From Haloferula rosea (GTDB lineage Bacteria > Verrucomicrobiota > Verrucomicrobiia > Verrucomicrobiales > Akkermansiaceae): a stretch of DNA of 60,825 bases. The translations under genes were made by a program, and so were the position numbers. Shown piece after piece: positions 19,384 through 29,275 of this stretch. The first letter of the stretch is position 1. Every line of letters begins with the position of its first letter. The notes under the pieces were generated by a model. That model saw only the letters and a program-made list of their open reading frames with translations, was not told the origin of the DNA and searched no databases. The stretch is from contig NZ_JAENII010000019.1 of the NCBI RefSeq assembly GCF_016595525.1, forward strand, positions 1 through 60,825, written 5' to 3'.

Positions 19384-22074
19384 ATGAAAGCCCTGCTCCT
19401 ATCCCTCCTGGTCAGTTCGGCGATTGCTTCACCCGTCGAGTCCATGCGCGTCGAAGGGCGCGATGGATGGGTGGTCACCGACGACCCGGCACCTCGACTC
19501 GAATGGACTCCGTCCAGCACCGATGTCGCCCGGTGGGAGGTGCAGGCGGTTGTTGGGGAGGGAGACTATCAGGGGAAGAAAGCATGGACCCCAGCGCCGT
19601 TCAACGCCCTCGAAGGTCCTTGGAGGGTCTGGGCAGGCCCCGCTCTCAAGGATGGGGATGCCGTACGCTGGCGGGTCCGCGCCATCGATGAGAAAGGAAC
19701 CCCCGGATCATGGAGTGAGGAGCAACACTTCGAGCGAGGCTACCCGGGAGCATGGGTAAGCCAGTGGATCGGAATGGATCCTCAACTGCGTGGATCCGCT
19801 GCACCACTCTTCCGCAAACAGTTTGAGATCAAGGACGAGACTTCGCATGCCCGCCTATACATCAGCGGACTCGGTTACCACGAAGCCTGGCTGAACGGAG
19901 TCCGCCTCGGCGAAGGCGTGCTCGAGCCCGGGCAAACCGACTACGGCCAACGGGTTTTCTACGTGGCTCACAAGGTGGAGCACCTGCTCAAACCGGGACC
20001 AAATGTTCTGGCGGTCCGCGTAGGTGACGGATTCTTCAATCAGAACAAGGTATGGGGACCGAACGGCATGAGCTACGGCGAACCTCGTATGTGTGCCCGC
20101 CTGATCCGCAGGCTTCCGAATGGAGCAAGCTCCGAACTCTCCAGCAACACATCATGGGAATGCCAAACGGGAGCCATCACCTCATCCAACATCTATCACG
20201 GGGAAGTCCACGACGCCCGTCTGGCGATCGAGGGATGGAAGAACGCCGACTTCGACGACAGCGGCTGGCATCCGGTGGTCGAGATGCCCGCCCCCGGCGG
20301 AACCATGGAAGCGGAATCCCTCCCGCCCATCGTGCGGCAACCGGCCCTTGCCGTGAAGAAGATCAGCACTCCCGAACCAGGAGTCAGGGTGTTCGACTTC
20401 GGCCAGAACTTCACCGGTTGGTGCCGGCTCAAGGTCGAGGCTCCCGCCGGCACCAGGATCAGCATGACCTTCGCCGAAAGACTCGGAGACAATGGCCGGG
20501 TCGACACCCTCAGCACCGGCACGAAACACACGAAAGCCGACCAGAAGGACATCTACATCTGTCGGGGTGGCGGCACTGAAACGTGGGAGCCGTCCTTCGC
20601 CTGGCACGGTTTCCAATTCGTCGAGGTCCGGGTTACCGACGGCGAAGCCGGTCTTCTGGAACTCGAAGGGATTCCGGTGCATACCCGCTTGCCCGTCCGT
20701 GGTGAGTTCAGCTGTTCCGACCCGCTGATCAACCGCCTTCTGGACACCGCCCACTGGACCCAGGTCAGCAACACCCTCAGCCTCCCCATGGACTGCCCGG
20801 CCCGGGAGCGCTGTGGCTGGACGGGCGACGCCCATCTGTGCGTTCCATTCACCATGTATCGCTACGAGTCATCCGCCATGTGGCGCAAATACATCGGCGA
20901 CATCAAGAGCACCGCCGAACGCACCCAGCCCATGCTGACTTTCGGTGCGGGAATGGGTGACCGGAAAGTTCGCCCGAAGGCTAAGGGAATCCCAACCATG
21001 GTCGCGCCCGGCAAGCGCTTCATCGGTGAAGCCTCACCGGACTGGGGATCCGCGATCGTTTTCATCCCATGGGATGTCTATCAGTTCTCCGGAGACGAGC
21101 GCGTGCTCTCCCGGAATCTGGCGCACATGCGCCAGTGGACGGACCATGTCGCGAACCTCGCCGACGAAAAGGGAATCGTCCATGCAGGGCTCGGCGACTG
21201 GTGCCGCCCGCGGCAACCCGACCAGAAGGGTCGCGTCGAACCCCGGGACTACTACGGGGAGGTCATTCCCATGCTCTCTACGGCCTGCCTCTTCCGCTGC
21301 GCTGACATTCTTGCCAAAACGGAATCACTGGTCGGCGACCCGAAAAAGTCCGCGAAGTGGCGGTCGCTGGCTGACAAGACAAGGGAAGCCTTCTTCCTCG
21401 CCATGGATGCTCACGACGGTTGGTCCTACCAGACGATCATGGCGATCGCGATCGAATGGAACATCTCACCACCGGAACGTCGCGAGGAGATCGCAGGCCG
21501 TCTGGCCGAACAGGTGCGGAAGGATGGGGACCATTTCATGACCGGTGTCTTCGGCGCCCCCTCCCTCTGGCCGGCTCTAGCCGACCACGGACACGAGGAA
21601 CTCGCCAACCGCATGCTCCACATCGAGACAGCGCCGGGCTTCCGCTACCTCTTCGCCCAGGGGGCGACGAGTTTCTGGGAAGTCTGGCCTGATGAGGCCG
21701 ACAAGGGCACCCGTTGGGAACGCTCCATGAGCCACCCGTTCCAAGGGGCATTCGCCCACTGGTTCTACAGTGGCCTGGCTGGGATCCGGATCGCGGACCC
21801 GGGCTTCAAGACCATCCGGCTCCAACCCGTCATGACGCGCCAGCTCGACCACGTGAACTGCCGCTTCCGATCTGCCATGGGCTGGATCGAGAGTTCGTGG
21901 AAGCGCGACGGTGACACCCTCGCGTGGACCATCGAGGTCCCACCGGGATCGACCGCCAAGGTCTATCCGCCTGGCAAGCTTGTGCCTGCTTCATCCGGGG
22001 ATGCAACGGAGGTGAAAGTCCCGCTGATGCTCCAGAGCGGAACGCACCACCTCAAGGTCCAGCTCGCCGACTGA
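19384..22074 (+). CDS. Secreted GH78 alpha-L-rhamnosidase
   Basis: An 896-residue GH78 enzyme with a short signal peptide (MKALLLSLLVSSAIAS). The rhamnosidase N-domain motif GLGYHEAWLNG, the concanavalin-like region RVFDFGQNFTGWC, the barrel motif DCPARERCGWTGDAH (D470, E475) and GATSFWEVW (E766) are intact. In contrast to the enzyme at 4712 (DCPQRDER), this one has DCPARER with the Asp replaced, so the two belong to different GH78 branches and may cut different rhamnosyl linkages. It ends the enzyme run of the first co-regulated block; the 312 bp that follow hold the second copy of the shared palindrome. Confidence 0.93.
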   Translation: MKALLLSLLVSSAIASPVESMRVEGRDGWVVTDDPAPRLEWTPSSTDVARWEVQAVVGEGDYQGKKAWTPAPFNALEGPWRVWAGPALKDGDAVRWRVRAIDEKGTPGSWSEEQHFERGYPGAWVSQWIGMDPQLRGSAAPLFRKQFEIKDETSHARLYISGLGYHEAWLNGVRLGEGVLEPGQTDYGQRVFYVAHKVEHLLKPGPNVLAVRVGDGFFNQNKVWGPNGMSYGEPRMCARLIRRLPNGASSELSSNTSWECQTGAITSSNIYHGEVHDARLAIEGWKNADFDDSGWHPVVEMPAPGGTMEAESLPPIVRQPALAVKKISTPEPGVRVFDFGQNFTGWCRLKVEAPAGTRISMTFAERLGDNGRVDTLSTGTKHTKADQKDIYICRGGGTETWEPSFAWHGFQFVEVRVTDGEAGLLELEGIPVHTRLPVRGEFSCSDPLINRLLDTAHWTQVSNTLSLPMDCPARERCGWTGDAHLCVPFTMYRYESSAMWRKYIGDIKSTAERTQPMLTFGAGMGDRKVRPKAKGIPTMVAPGKRFIGEASPDWGSAIVFIPWDVYQFSGDERVLSRNLAHMRQWTDHVANLADEKGIVHAGLGDWCRPRQPDQKGRVEPRDYYGEVIPMLSTACLFRCADILAKTESLVGDPKKSAKWRSLADKTREAFFLAMDAHDGWSYQTIMAIAIEWNISPPERREEIAGRLAEQVRKDGDHFMTGVFGAPSLWPALADHGHEELANRMLHIETAPGFRYLFAQGATSFWEVWPDEADKGTRWERSMSHPFQGAFAHWFYSGLAGIRIADPGFKTIRLQPVMTRQLDHVNCRFRSAMGWIESSWKRDGDTLAWTIEVPPGSTAKVYPPGKLVPASSGDATEVKVPLMLQSGTHHLKVQLAD

Positions 22075-22264
22075 AGACAGCGCCGAAATCAGGACTGAAA
22101 CGGCCCCGGCATGGACACAGTCAGGAACGATTCACCAGCACGCCCAACCCCGATGGATCCAGCAGGATGGCGCGGATCGGGAGTGATTTCAGGGTGGCCG
22201 ACAAATGCTCCCAATTCCAGCGCACTCGGGTCGGACCCCCGCAACCTCCAACCCCCTAGGGCCT

Positions 22265-22294
22265 CCCATGACACACAAACGTGTGCCATGACAA
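22265..22294. promoter_or_regulatory. Shared 30-bp palindromic element, copy B
   Basis: Half-sites ATGACACAC and GTGTGCCAT around spacer AAAC (8 of 9 positions symmetric), then GACAA. It is 26/30 identical to 10605-10634 and sits 119 bp (palindrome start to ATG) before the PEP-CTERM gene. The rest of the 312-bp intergenic region (22075-22386) shows nothing else I can name apart from the AACGTT site. Confidence 0.75.
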
Positions 22295-22323
22295 ATCCCT
22301 GAAAATGCCCCAACTTAAGGAAT

Positions 22324-22337
22324 AAGGAAACGTTACC
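22324..22337. promoter_or_regulatory. AACGTT-centred site, copy B
   Basis: The core GGAAACGTTACC is symmetric at 10 of 12 positions around AACGTT and matches copy A at 10661-10674. Its symmetry and central CG recall LacI-family operators. Confidence 0.5.
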
Positions 22338-22386
22338 TATCCCGGTCTGGCTGTTTCCCGAACGATCCGAACTTCAAAGACCTACC

Positions 22387-23094
22387 ATGATCCCAGTGAA
22401 CCGCTCTCCGCTCGCCATGGCTGCTGCCGCATCCCTGTGCGCAGCCGGCACCTGTCTTGGCGCCACCCTTTACCTCGAGGAATTCGACGGCAATACGAAC
22501 GACTACAATGCCGATTCGGCGACAGCCACAACCTCAGGTGACTGGGTCGATTTCAGCAACCGAATGTCCTCGGATTCCTACACCACAGCCTCCGGTGGAA
22601 CCGAGACCGTCCTCGCCGGTGTTAGCGCCAGCAATGACCCTCAGGTCCGCTCCGACTTTGGCTTCGGAATCGACAAAACCATCGTCACGGCCTTCGCCCT
22701 TCGACTCAGGATCGATTCTGACGGCAATTCCTCCTTCGACGACTCACTCACCAGCGCCGATTTCTCCGTCTTCTGGGGAACCAGCTCATACGGCACGCCC
22801 GGTGCGACCAATGTGGCGGACACGAACAACAGCTTGGGAGCCCCTTCATCCCTCGTCGCCCAGAGCGATGGCTGGCACCTCGCCACTTGGACAATCCCAT
22901 CCGGCGGTTTGACGGCGGGTGCCAACTCCACGATTGAGTCGCTGAGGATCGACCCTACCAATGGGTCAGCAGGAAACGGAGACTCTTTTGAAATCGACTA
23001 TTTCCGCATCGACGGTGTCCCGGAACCGGGATCATCGACGCTTGTTGCACTCGGGGCATTGACGGTCTGCCTGAGAAGGCGCCGCCAGCGCTGA
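22387..23094 (+). CDS. PEP-CTERM surface protein with one lectin-like domain
   Basis: A 235-residue exported protein with an N-terminal signal peptide and a C-terminal PEP-CTERM sorting tail: VPEPGSSTLVALGALTV followed by LRRRRQR, the substrate signal for an exosortase. The body (about 25-205) is homologous to the first repeat of the 642-residue protein at 10738: EEFDGNTNDYNADS, GDWVDFSNRM, SNDPQVRSDFGFGI, FSVFWGTSSY, SLRIDPTNG, FEIDYFRIDG. It probably stays on the cell surface and binds polysaccharide, as single-domain counterpart of the three-domain protein. Promoter elements of both genes are shared. No exosortase gene lies in the window. Confidence 0.85.
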   Translation: MIPVNRSPLAMAAAASLCAAGTCLGATLYLEEFDGNTNDYNADSATATTSGDWVDFSNRMSSDSYTTASGGTETVLAGVSASNDPQVRSDFGFGIDKTIVTAFALRLRIDSDGNSSFDDSLTSADFSVFWGTSSYGTPGATNVADTNNSLGAPSSLVAQSDGWHLATWTIPSGGLTAGANSTIESLRIDPTNGSAGNGDSFEIDYFRIDGVPEPGSSTLVALGALTVCLRRRRQR

Positions 23095-23133
23095 TTCCCC
23101 ACCCGAGGATTTCTTTCCAATTCAGAGGTCTTG

Positions 23134-23158
23134 GCCACGGGTTTCCCCCGTGGCTTTG
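23134..23158 (+). terminator. Intrinsic-terminator-like hairpin between PEP-CTERM and sulfatase genes
   Basis: GCCACGGG pairs perfectly with CCCGTGGC around TTTCC (8 bp), followed by TTTGATCTCT. It starts 40 nt after the PEP-CTERM stop and ends 33 nt before the next start codon, the same layout as at 12721. Confidence 0.7.
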
Positions 23159-23187
23159 ATCTCTACCCATCTCTGCAAACCCATCTC

Positions 23188-26022
23188 ATGTCTCTATCCC
23201 CGCGGCTCCTCATCAGCTTCATGATGGTCCCCAGCTTTTCCATGGCACTCGATGCCGATGGGAACGGCATCAGCGATGTCTGGGAAAGCCTCCACCCCGC
23301 GGCTGCCAACAATCTCGATTCAGACCTTGATGGGGATGGCGTCTCAAATCGGGACGAGGGCAAATCATGGACCAACCCGGAAGACCCGGCATCGAAGCTG
23401 AGACCGACGTCGCTCGACGTCGGCTCAGGAATGGACCAGTTCGATTACCAGGCCGAGCGATGGATGAGGGATACCATTCATGAGACGAGTGACCTCCTGA
23501 CCTGGACCCGGCAATTCGAACCCGTCCAGTCCGACGGCACGCCCAGATCGATGAGCGTGCCGACGAATGGCCCACGGAAGTTCTACTCGATCTCACGCTA
23601 CGACTCGATCAACTCCGACACCGACTCGCTGACCAACAAGGAAGAGGAGGTCCTCGGGACCGACCCCGAAAAGTGGGACACGGATGGGGACAAGGTGGCG
23701 GACGACATCGAGTTCCTCAACGGCACCAATCCGCTCGTGCGAAGCGACAGCGACGGCGACGGAATCGACGACGATTTCGAACGTTGGTGCATCCTGTCCA
23801 ATCCCACGGATGGGTTCACCGGTCTGGAACACATCGACGCCACCACGGATTTCGATGGCGATACCATCCTCGACGCCCAGGAATTCACCCTCGGCACCTC
23901 GCCCGTGGTGCCGCTTCGCAATGTCCTCTTCTTCATCACCGAAGACCAGAGCGTGCACCTCGGCCTCTACGATACCAACCCCGCCGATGGCTATGCCGGG
24001 GACAGCCCGATTGCGGCAAACAACCGCACCCAGGGACTCGACACCCCGCACCTCGACAGCCTGGGTGGAAGCGGTGTCGTGTTTGACCGGGCATTCTGTC
24101 TTTCACCCGTGTGCAGCCCCAGCAAGATGGCGCTCTACACCGGAACCTTCCCGCACACCAACAGCGCCCACCGGAACGTGCCGAACTATGGCATCGACTT
24201 CCCCCTCGTAGGAGATCCCTCAGTCACAGGTCTCGGTGGTGTCCACGAAGATCTTCCCACCCTGATCGAGATCTTTCGCGATCGCGGTTGGTACACCGCG
24301 GTTTCATCCAAAAGCCACGTGCAGCCGGTTCGAAAATTCCCGTATCACGAAGGACACCCGAATCTCACCACTCCTGCCATTGCCACGGCGGCCATGAATG
24401 ACGTCATCGCCGCTGCCGGCGACCGTCCATTCTTTTTCTGGGCGAATCTCGGTTCTCCCCATCTTCCCTTCAAGAAGGTCCCCGTGGCAAACGGCGAATG
24501 GACCGGCCCGGAGAACACCAACGGCAGCGTCACCAACATTGTTGCCGCTGACATCGACGTCCCGAACTGCTACCCCGACGTCCCGGAGGTCCGACAGGAC
24601 ATCGCCGACTACCTCGGCAACATCAAGATCATCGACGACATCTTCCAGGCCTGCGTGCAGGAACTCATCGATGAAGGCGTGGATGGTGAAACGGTCATCT
24701 TCTTCACCTCCGATCACGGACTTGGCCTCCACCGCGCCAAGCAGAGCATCTACTCCACCGGTCTCCAGATCCCCTTCCTTGTCGCGGGTCCCGGCATCTC
24801 GGGAGGTCGCCGACTGCGCGAACCGGTCAGCCACCTCGACCTCGCGCCCACCCTGCTCGACCTTGTCGGCAGCCCGAAGATGCCATCCCACCTCGGCAAG
24901 TCCCTGTGGCCGATCCTCGGCGGGTCCCAGAACGACTTTCCCGACCGCAATACCATGCTCACCGCCTGCCACCGCTACTACAACGCCCGTGCGGTGTGCG
25001 ATGGCCGCTACTACTACGTCAACAACCTCACCCAACCCACAGGTGGCACACTGGCCAACCCCGGCCCCGTATTGAATGCCGATCAATACACCTCCGGCAG
25101 TCCGTGGTTCAACCGGACCTACGACGCCACCGTTGCCGCCACCGGCACCCCTCAGCATGAGCTTCTCAAGCAGATCGTGGAAGGAGGACTCCCTGCCGAG
25201 GAACTCTTCGACCTCGATGCTGACCTGTGGTGCACGAACAACCTGGCTGACGATCCCGCCTACGCTTCCATCAAACGGGAACTCAAGAAGGAACTCGGCC
25301 AATGGCGGAGGGACACCGAGGACTACAATAGCGATCCGAGCGAGATGACCCGGCGCACCGAGCGCTTCGTCCACATCGATCCTCCGAGTGGAGTCACCCA
25401 TACCGATGACTTCAATGGAAAGTCAGGCTCACTCAATGATGACCCGGAATGGTCACTCGATCTCGCTGGAAACAACGGCACCGACTTCGACTTCGCTTCC
25501 AACCAGGTCGATGCACCTGGTGGCCCTGTGACACTGGCAACGTCCACCACCCACACCCTCCCTGCCGGTTCCACCTTCGTGGCATCCGTCAAAACCGGGT
25601 TCTCAGGAACCGGAGTCGGGTCAGGAATCGCCTTCGGGATCGTCGCCGACGGTGGAAGTTCCACCTTCTGGCAGTTCATGCTCGCCGACGGCCGCAGCAA
25701 CCCAGGTGGAGCGAACAAGGATGTGCGCCTCTTCCGGGTGATCCAAGGAAGCCAGAGCGGCGGCCCGTTGATTTCCGAGAACGGGCTTGAGAACTACCCA
25801 ACGGCAGGTTTCTCCAACGGTGCCCTGTTCACCGTCGAGGTTTCCGGCATCATCGGATCCGCGCTCGTCGACCTCCGGATTCTTGATCCCGCTGGAAACG
25901 ATTACTTCACCGCCGAAGACTTCGACCTCGGCACCCCGATTCCGGCTTCCAGCCGGTTCGGACTTACCACCTGGTCGTCAGGAAGTTCGATTTTTGATGA
26001 TTTCGAGCTTAGCTTTGAGTGA
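23188..26022 (+). CDS. Multidomain secreted sulfatase with TSP3 repeats and C-terminal lectin-like domain
   Basis: A 944-residue exported protein. After the signal peptide, thrombospondin-type-3/calcium motifs appear (DADGNGISDVWE, DLDGDGVSNRDEG, later DTDGDKVADDIEF, DSDGDGIDDDFE), then a sulfatase domain (about 245-700) starting NVLFFITEDQSVHLGLYD. The formylglycine cysteine is C309, but the motif is C-S-P-S-K, with Lys where CxPSR has Arg. FFTSDHGLGLHRAK and HLDLAPTLLDLVG match the heparan-N-sulfatase-like branch. Residues about 730-944 form a beta-sandwich reminiscent of the lectin-like domains of 10738 and 22387 (THTDDFNG, FGLTTWSSG, FDDFELSFE). ATG 23188 is chosen because it places the signal peptide first. 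Confidence 0.85.
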   Translation: MSLSPRLLISFMMVPSFSMALDADGNGISDVWESLHPAAANNLDSDLDGDGVSNRDEGKSWTNPEDPASKLRPTSLDVGSGMDQFDYQAERWMRDTIHETSDLLTWTRQFEPVQSDGTPRSMSVPTNGPRKFYSISRYDSINSDTDSLTNKEEEVLGTDPEKWDTDGDKVADDIEFLNGTNPLVRSDSDGDGIDDDFERWCILSNPTDGFTGLEHIDATTDFDGDTILDAQEFTLGTSPVVPLRNVLFFITEDQSVHLGLYDTNPADGYAGDSPIAANNRTQGLDTPHLDSLGGSGVVFDRAFCLSPVCSPSKMALYTGTFPHTNSAHRNVPNYGIDFPLVGDPSVTGLGGVHEDLPTLIEIFRDRGWYTAVSSKSHVQPVRKFPYHEGHPNLTTPAIATAAMNDVIAAAGDRPFFFWANLGSPHLPFKKVPVANGEWTGPENTNGSVTNIVAADIDVPNCYPDVPEVRQDIADYLGNIKIIDDIFQACVQELIDEGVDGETVIFFTSDHGLGLHRAKQSIYSTGLQIPFLVAGPGISGGRRLREPVSHLDLAPTLLDLVGSPKMPSHLGKSLWPILGGSQNDFPDRNTMLTACHRYYNARAVCDGRYYYVNNLTQPTGGTLANPGPVLNADQYTSGSPWFNRTYDATVAATGTPQHELLKQIVEGGLPAEELFDLDADLWCTNNLADDPAYASIKRELKKELGQWRRDTEDYNSDPSEMTRRTERFVHIDPPSGVTHTDDFNGKSGSLNDDPEWSLDLAGNNGTDFDFASNQVDAPGGPVTLATSTTHTLPAGSTFVASVKTGFSGTGVGSGIAFGIVADGGSSTFWQFMLADGRSNPGGANKDVRLFRVIQGSQSGGPLISENGLENYPTAGFSNGALFTVEVSGIIGSALVDLRILDPAGNDYFTAEDFDLGTPIPASSRFGLTTWSSGSSIFDDFELSFE

Positions 26023-26109
26023 TCGGACCATACATCGCCACGAACCACCAAACCCCTTGCTCGACAGGTTTCAAATCACCCAGTCAAATTACCAATCCAA
26101 CCCAACCCA

Positions 26110-26850
26110 ATGAAAACCCATCGTCCCAAGTTCCGAGCTTCCGGATTCACCCTGACCGAACTGATGATCGTCATCGTCATCGTTGCGGTCCTCGCATCCC
26201 TGGCATTCATGGTCAGTTCCCGAGTGAGGGAACGTGCCACCAGCGTCACCTGCACCAACAACCTGCGCCAGATCGGCCTGGGTCTGGCATCCTTCCAAGC
26301 GGACTTCAAACGCTACCCCGGAAGGAACGACGGCAAAGCGTGGGATCGCGCCATTCTTCCCTACCTCGGCTACGACGGCGAAGACGAACTTCGTGGCAAT
26401 GGCGCGTTCTCCAAAAGCCAATGGCCGCAACTTGAGAATCCAGCCGCCTACTTCGCCTGCCCTTCCGACCGGAAGGAACGCAGTGCGGACAAATACCCAC
26501 GCAGTTACGCCATTGTCCCATGGACGACCAACTGGTCGAATGGCACAGCTTTCCGCGGCTGGAAGGACCGTCCGTTCAACGTTGGCGTTCCCGTTTCCAT
26601 CGTCCGCAAGCCTGCCAAGGCCGCCACCGTCGTCGAATGGCACTCAGGCACCGAAAGAATCGAGAACGCCGTGGGCTCAGGTGGCCACGCCTACCATGAC
26701 CGCGGCGGACCAGATGGCCCGGATGACGACGTGCACCGACGCAACCAGATCGTCCTATTTGCCGATGGTCACACCGAGGTCCTCCCCTTCATGTCGAACA
26801 GCGAATTCGTCGAAAAATACTGGCCCGGGAGCCTCGGTTCGGCCCGCTAA
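26110..26850 (+). CDS. Pseudopilin (DUF1559-like), second copy
   Basis: A 246-residue prepilin-like protein: leader MKTHRPKFRASG, then FTLTELMIVIVIVAVLASL with Glu+5, and a soluble domain with TNNLRQIGLGL, YFACPSD and the family motif VLFADGHTEVLPF. It is not a copy of the pseudopilin at 2464 (different body) but has the same plan. AC-rich leader (ACCAATCCAACCCAACCC) precedes the ATG. It closes the polysaccharide block on the right. Confidence 0.88.
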   Translation: MKTHRPKFRASGFTLTELMIVIVIVAVLASLAFMVSSRVRERATSVTCTNNLRQIGLGLASFQADFKRYPGRNDGKAWDRAILPYLGYDGEDELRGNGAFSKSQWPQLENPAAYFACPSDRKERSADKYPRSYAIVPWTTNWSNGTAFRGWKDRPFNVGVPVSIVRKPAKAATVVEWHSGTERIENAVGSGGHAYHDRGGPDGPDDDVHRRNQIVLFADGHTEVLPFMSNSEFVEKYWPGSLGSAR

Positions 26851-26882
26851 CTCAGGCTCGATCACCAAAATCAGATCAACTC

Positions 26883-26912
26883 GACGCGGCAGTCCCCGAG
26901 GATTGCCGCGTC
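26883..26912. terminator. Bidirectional terminator between convergent genes
   Basis: GACGCGGCA and TGCCGCGTC form a perfect 9-bp stem with a 12-nt loop, between the pseudopilin stop (+) and the end of pepP (-). The loop is long and U-tracts are weak. Confidence 0.55.
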
Positions 26913-26997
26913 CGTCTGTACGGATATCACTCCGTGAACACAGGACCTCTCGCCCGCAGCGGCCCAGCGGCCCTGCGTGCCGATCCCGGCGGGAGCA

Positions 26998-28287
26998 TCA
27001 AGCGTTCATCAACTCCTCGATCTCGTCCGCCTCGATCGGGATATTCCCCATCAGGTCGAAATTGGAGTCCTTGCCGATGACCACATCGTTCTCAAGCCTT
27101 ACGCCGAGTCCCTCTTCACGGATGTAGATGCCGGGCTCGATGGTGAAGACCATGCCTTCCGCGAAGGGCTCGTGTGGTGGAGCCACATCGTGGACATCGA
27201 GCCCCATGTGGTGGGAAGTACCATGCATGAAGTATTTCTTCACCATGGCCTTGTCCTTGCCCTGCTCCCTGGCGTCCTTCGCACTGATCAGCCCGAGGTT
27301 GACCAACTCGGCCTCCATCAACTCGATGACCTGCTTCTGATACTCCATCGGCGTATTGCCGGGACGCAGAATCTCGTTGGCTCCGTGGAACACCCGCAAC
27401 ACCGCATTGTAAACGTCGCGCTGACGGTCGGTGAAACGACCGTTGACCGGCACCGTCCGGGTCATGTCCGACATCCATCCACCGTATTCCGCGGCCACGT
27501 CCATGAGCACCATCTGTCCGTCCTCGCAGATGCAGTTGTTCTCCAGGTAGTGAAGGACACAGGCATTCTTGCCACTGCCGATGATGGGGTTGTAGGCGAA
27601 CCCACGGGAGCCGCGCCGAAGGAACTCGTGCACAAGTTCGGCTTCGATCTCCCACTCGCCCACACCGGGCTTGATGAAACCCAGCAGACGGCGGAAGCCT
27701 GCCTCGGTGATGTCACAGGCCTTCTGGATGAACTTGATCTCCTCGGGGTCCTTGGTCATCCGGAGCCGATGCATCAGCGGCGCAAGGCGCTCGTAGCGGT
27801 GGAGTGGGTAGCGTGCCTGGCACTCCTTGATCAAGCGGTCATTCGCCGTTTCGACGACCACCGCGGCGCGCAGGTGTTCATTGGTCGTCAAATAGACATG
27901 CTCGACCTGGGGGACCAGCCGGTGGATCCATGAGTCGAACCCCTCGACCCACTCGATACGCTGGATCCCGGTCCTTTCCCGGGCCTGTTCCTTGCTGAGC
28001 TTCTCACCGTCCCAGATCGCGATATGCTCGCTGGTCTCCTTCACGAACAGGATCTCGCGCTCCTTCTCATCCACCGCATCAGGCATGAGCACCAGCACGG
28101 TCTCTTCCTGCGCGACTCCGCTCAGATAGTAGAGATCGGCATTCTGGTGATGGGGCATCACCCCGTCGGCATTGGTCGGCATGATGTCATTCGAGCGAAT
28201 GATCACAATGCTGTTGGGCTTGAGCAGGGAGCGCAGGCGCTCACGGTTCCGAACAAATAGCTGGGGGTCGACAGGGTCGTGACGCAT
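26998..28287 (-). CDS. pepP: Xaa-Pro aminopeptidase (M24B)
   Basis: A 429-residue cytoplasmic metallo-aminopeptidase removing residues N-terminal to proline. The pita-bread metal ligands are all visible: two Asp in LMDVAAEYGGWMSDMTR, His in GTSHHMGLDVHD, Glu in FTIEPGIYI and Glu in VRLENDVVIG. The N-terminal AMP_N domain begins at DPQLFVRNRERL. I prefer ATG 28287 over the longer frame start at 28332. It is the last gene of the minus-strand run LOG-tlyA-nadK-pepP. Confidence 0.93.
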   Translation of the reverse strand: MRHDPVDPQLFVRNRERLRSLLKPNSIVIIRSNDIMPTNADGVMPHHQNADLYYLSGVAQEETVLVLMPDAVDEKEREILFVKETSEHIAIWDGEKLSKEQARERTGIQRIEWVEGFDSWIHRLVPQVEHVYLTTNEHLRAAVVVETANDRLIKECQARYPLHRYERLAPLMHRLRMTKDPEEIKFIQKACDITEAGFRRLLGFIKPGVGEWEIEAELVHEFLRRGSRGFAYNPIIGSGKNACVLHYLENNCICEDGQMVLMDVAAEYGGWMSDMTRTVPVNGRFTDRQRDVYNAVLRVFHGANEILRPGNTPMEYQKQVIELMEAELVNLGLISAKDAREQGKDKAMVKKYFMHGTSHHMGLDVHDVAPPHEPFAEGMVFTIEPGIYIREEGLGVRLENDVVIGKDSNFDLMGNIPIEADEIEELMNA

Positions 28288-28365
28288 GCCCGACTTCACC
28301 CGATTGCCGTGACCGCGGCAAATCCATTCCAACCCTGATCCGATTTTCCAGCCTCCGCTGGGGAA

Positions 28366-29220
28366 TCAGCCGCCGCGCCAGTTCAATTTCTGACGGAGGG
28401 CCGCGTAGAACGAGCGCCCCGGAAGCCGCAGAAGATGAAGATCGGTCGGAGATTTCTCAATCACCACACGGTCTCCCTGATGCAGTTCCACGATGTCCCG
28501 GCCATCGACCGTGAAGGACATCGGCCCATCCATCTCGCCGTAGGGTGCCAACTCGACCACCACGCCATCATCCACCACCAGCGAGCGCTGGCTCAGGGTG
28601 TGCGGGCACACCGGCGTGATCACGAAAACCCCGGCAGAAGGGCTGATCAGAGGGCCACCCGCGGAGAGGGAATAGGCGGTCGACCCCGTCGGAGTCGCCA
28701 CGATCAGGCCATCCGCGCGGTAGCGGTTGAGGAGTTCGCCATTGACCGATGCACGCAGCCCACCAACCCGTCCGGTCTGACCACGAGCGAGCACCGCCTC
28801 GTTGAGCGCCGTGAATTGCTCGGCCTCTCCGTTGGCGCGCACGACACTTACGGAAAGCAGCGTCCGCCGACTGGTGTCGTAGTTGCCGGTCTTGAGTGCC
28901 GACGCGAACTCGCCGACTTCGCCGTCCGTGCAGCTCGTGAGGAATCCGAGCGTGCCGATGTTCACTCCCGCGACAGGCTTGGAAGTTCCGCCGAGGCGGT
29001 CGACCGCGTGAAGCATCGTTCCATCACCTCCAAGCACGGCGACAAGATCCGATTGCTCGGCCAGTTCGATACCGCCCAGCCCGCCTTCGTGGCCGATCAT
29101 CTTCGCGGTGTTCTCCTCGAAGATCGAAGCAATGCCCACTCCGGCCAGTTCCTCGACCAAGCGGCTGAGGGTGCGTTGGGCCCCCGGTTTCTGAGGGTTC
29201 GCGACAATACCGACCTTCAT
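28366..29220 (-). CDS. nadK: NAD kinase
   Basis: A 284-residue ATP-NAD kinase making NADP. It has the GGDGT signature (64-68, with catalytic Asp66), NIGTLGFLTS, and the second conserved region TPTGSTAYSLSAGGPL. ATG 29220 (MKVGIVANPQKPG) is the natural start; 29229 is also in frame. It lies downstream of tlyA, a neighbourhood seen in many bacteria. Confidence 0.96.
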   Translation of the reverse strand: MKVGIVANPQKPGAQRTLSRLVEELAGVGIASIFEENTAKMIGHEGGLGGIELAEQSDLVAVLGGDGTMLHAVDRLGGTSKPVAGVNIGTLGFLTSCTDGEVGEFASALKTGNYDTSRRTLLSVSVVRANGEAEQFTALNEAVLARGQTGRVGGLRASVNGELLNRYRADGLIVATPTGSTAYSLSAGGPLISPSAGVFVITPVCPHTLSQRSLVVDDGVVVELAPYGEMDGPMSFTVDGRDIVELHQGDRVVIEKSPTDLHLLRLPGRSFYAALRQKLNWRGG

Positions 29221-29275
29221 GGTGATCAAGTTCTAAGGTGTCCCCACCCGGCAAGCAAGGCTGCGCACTGCTAGA

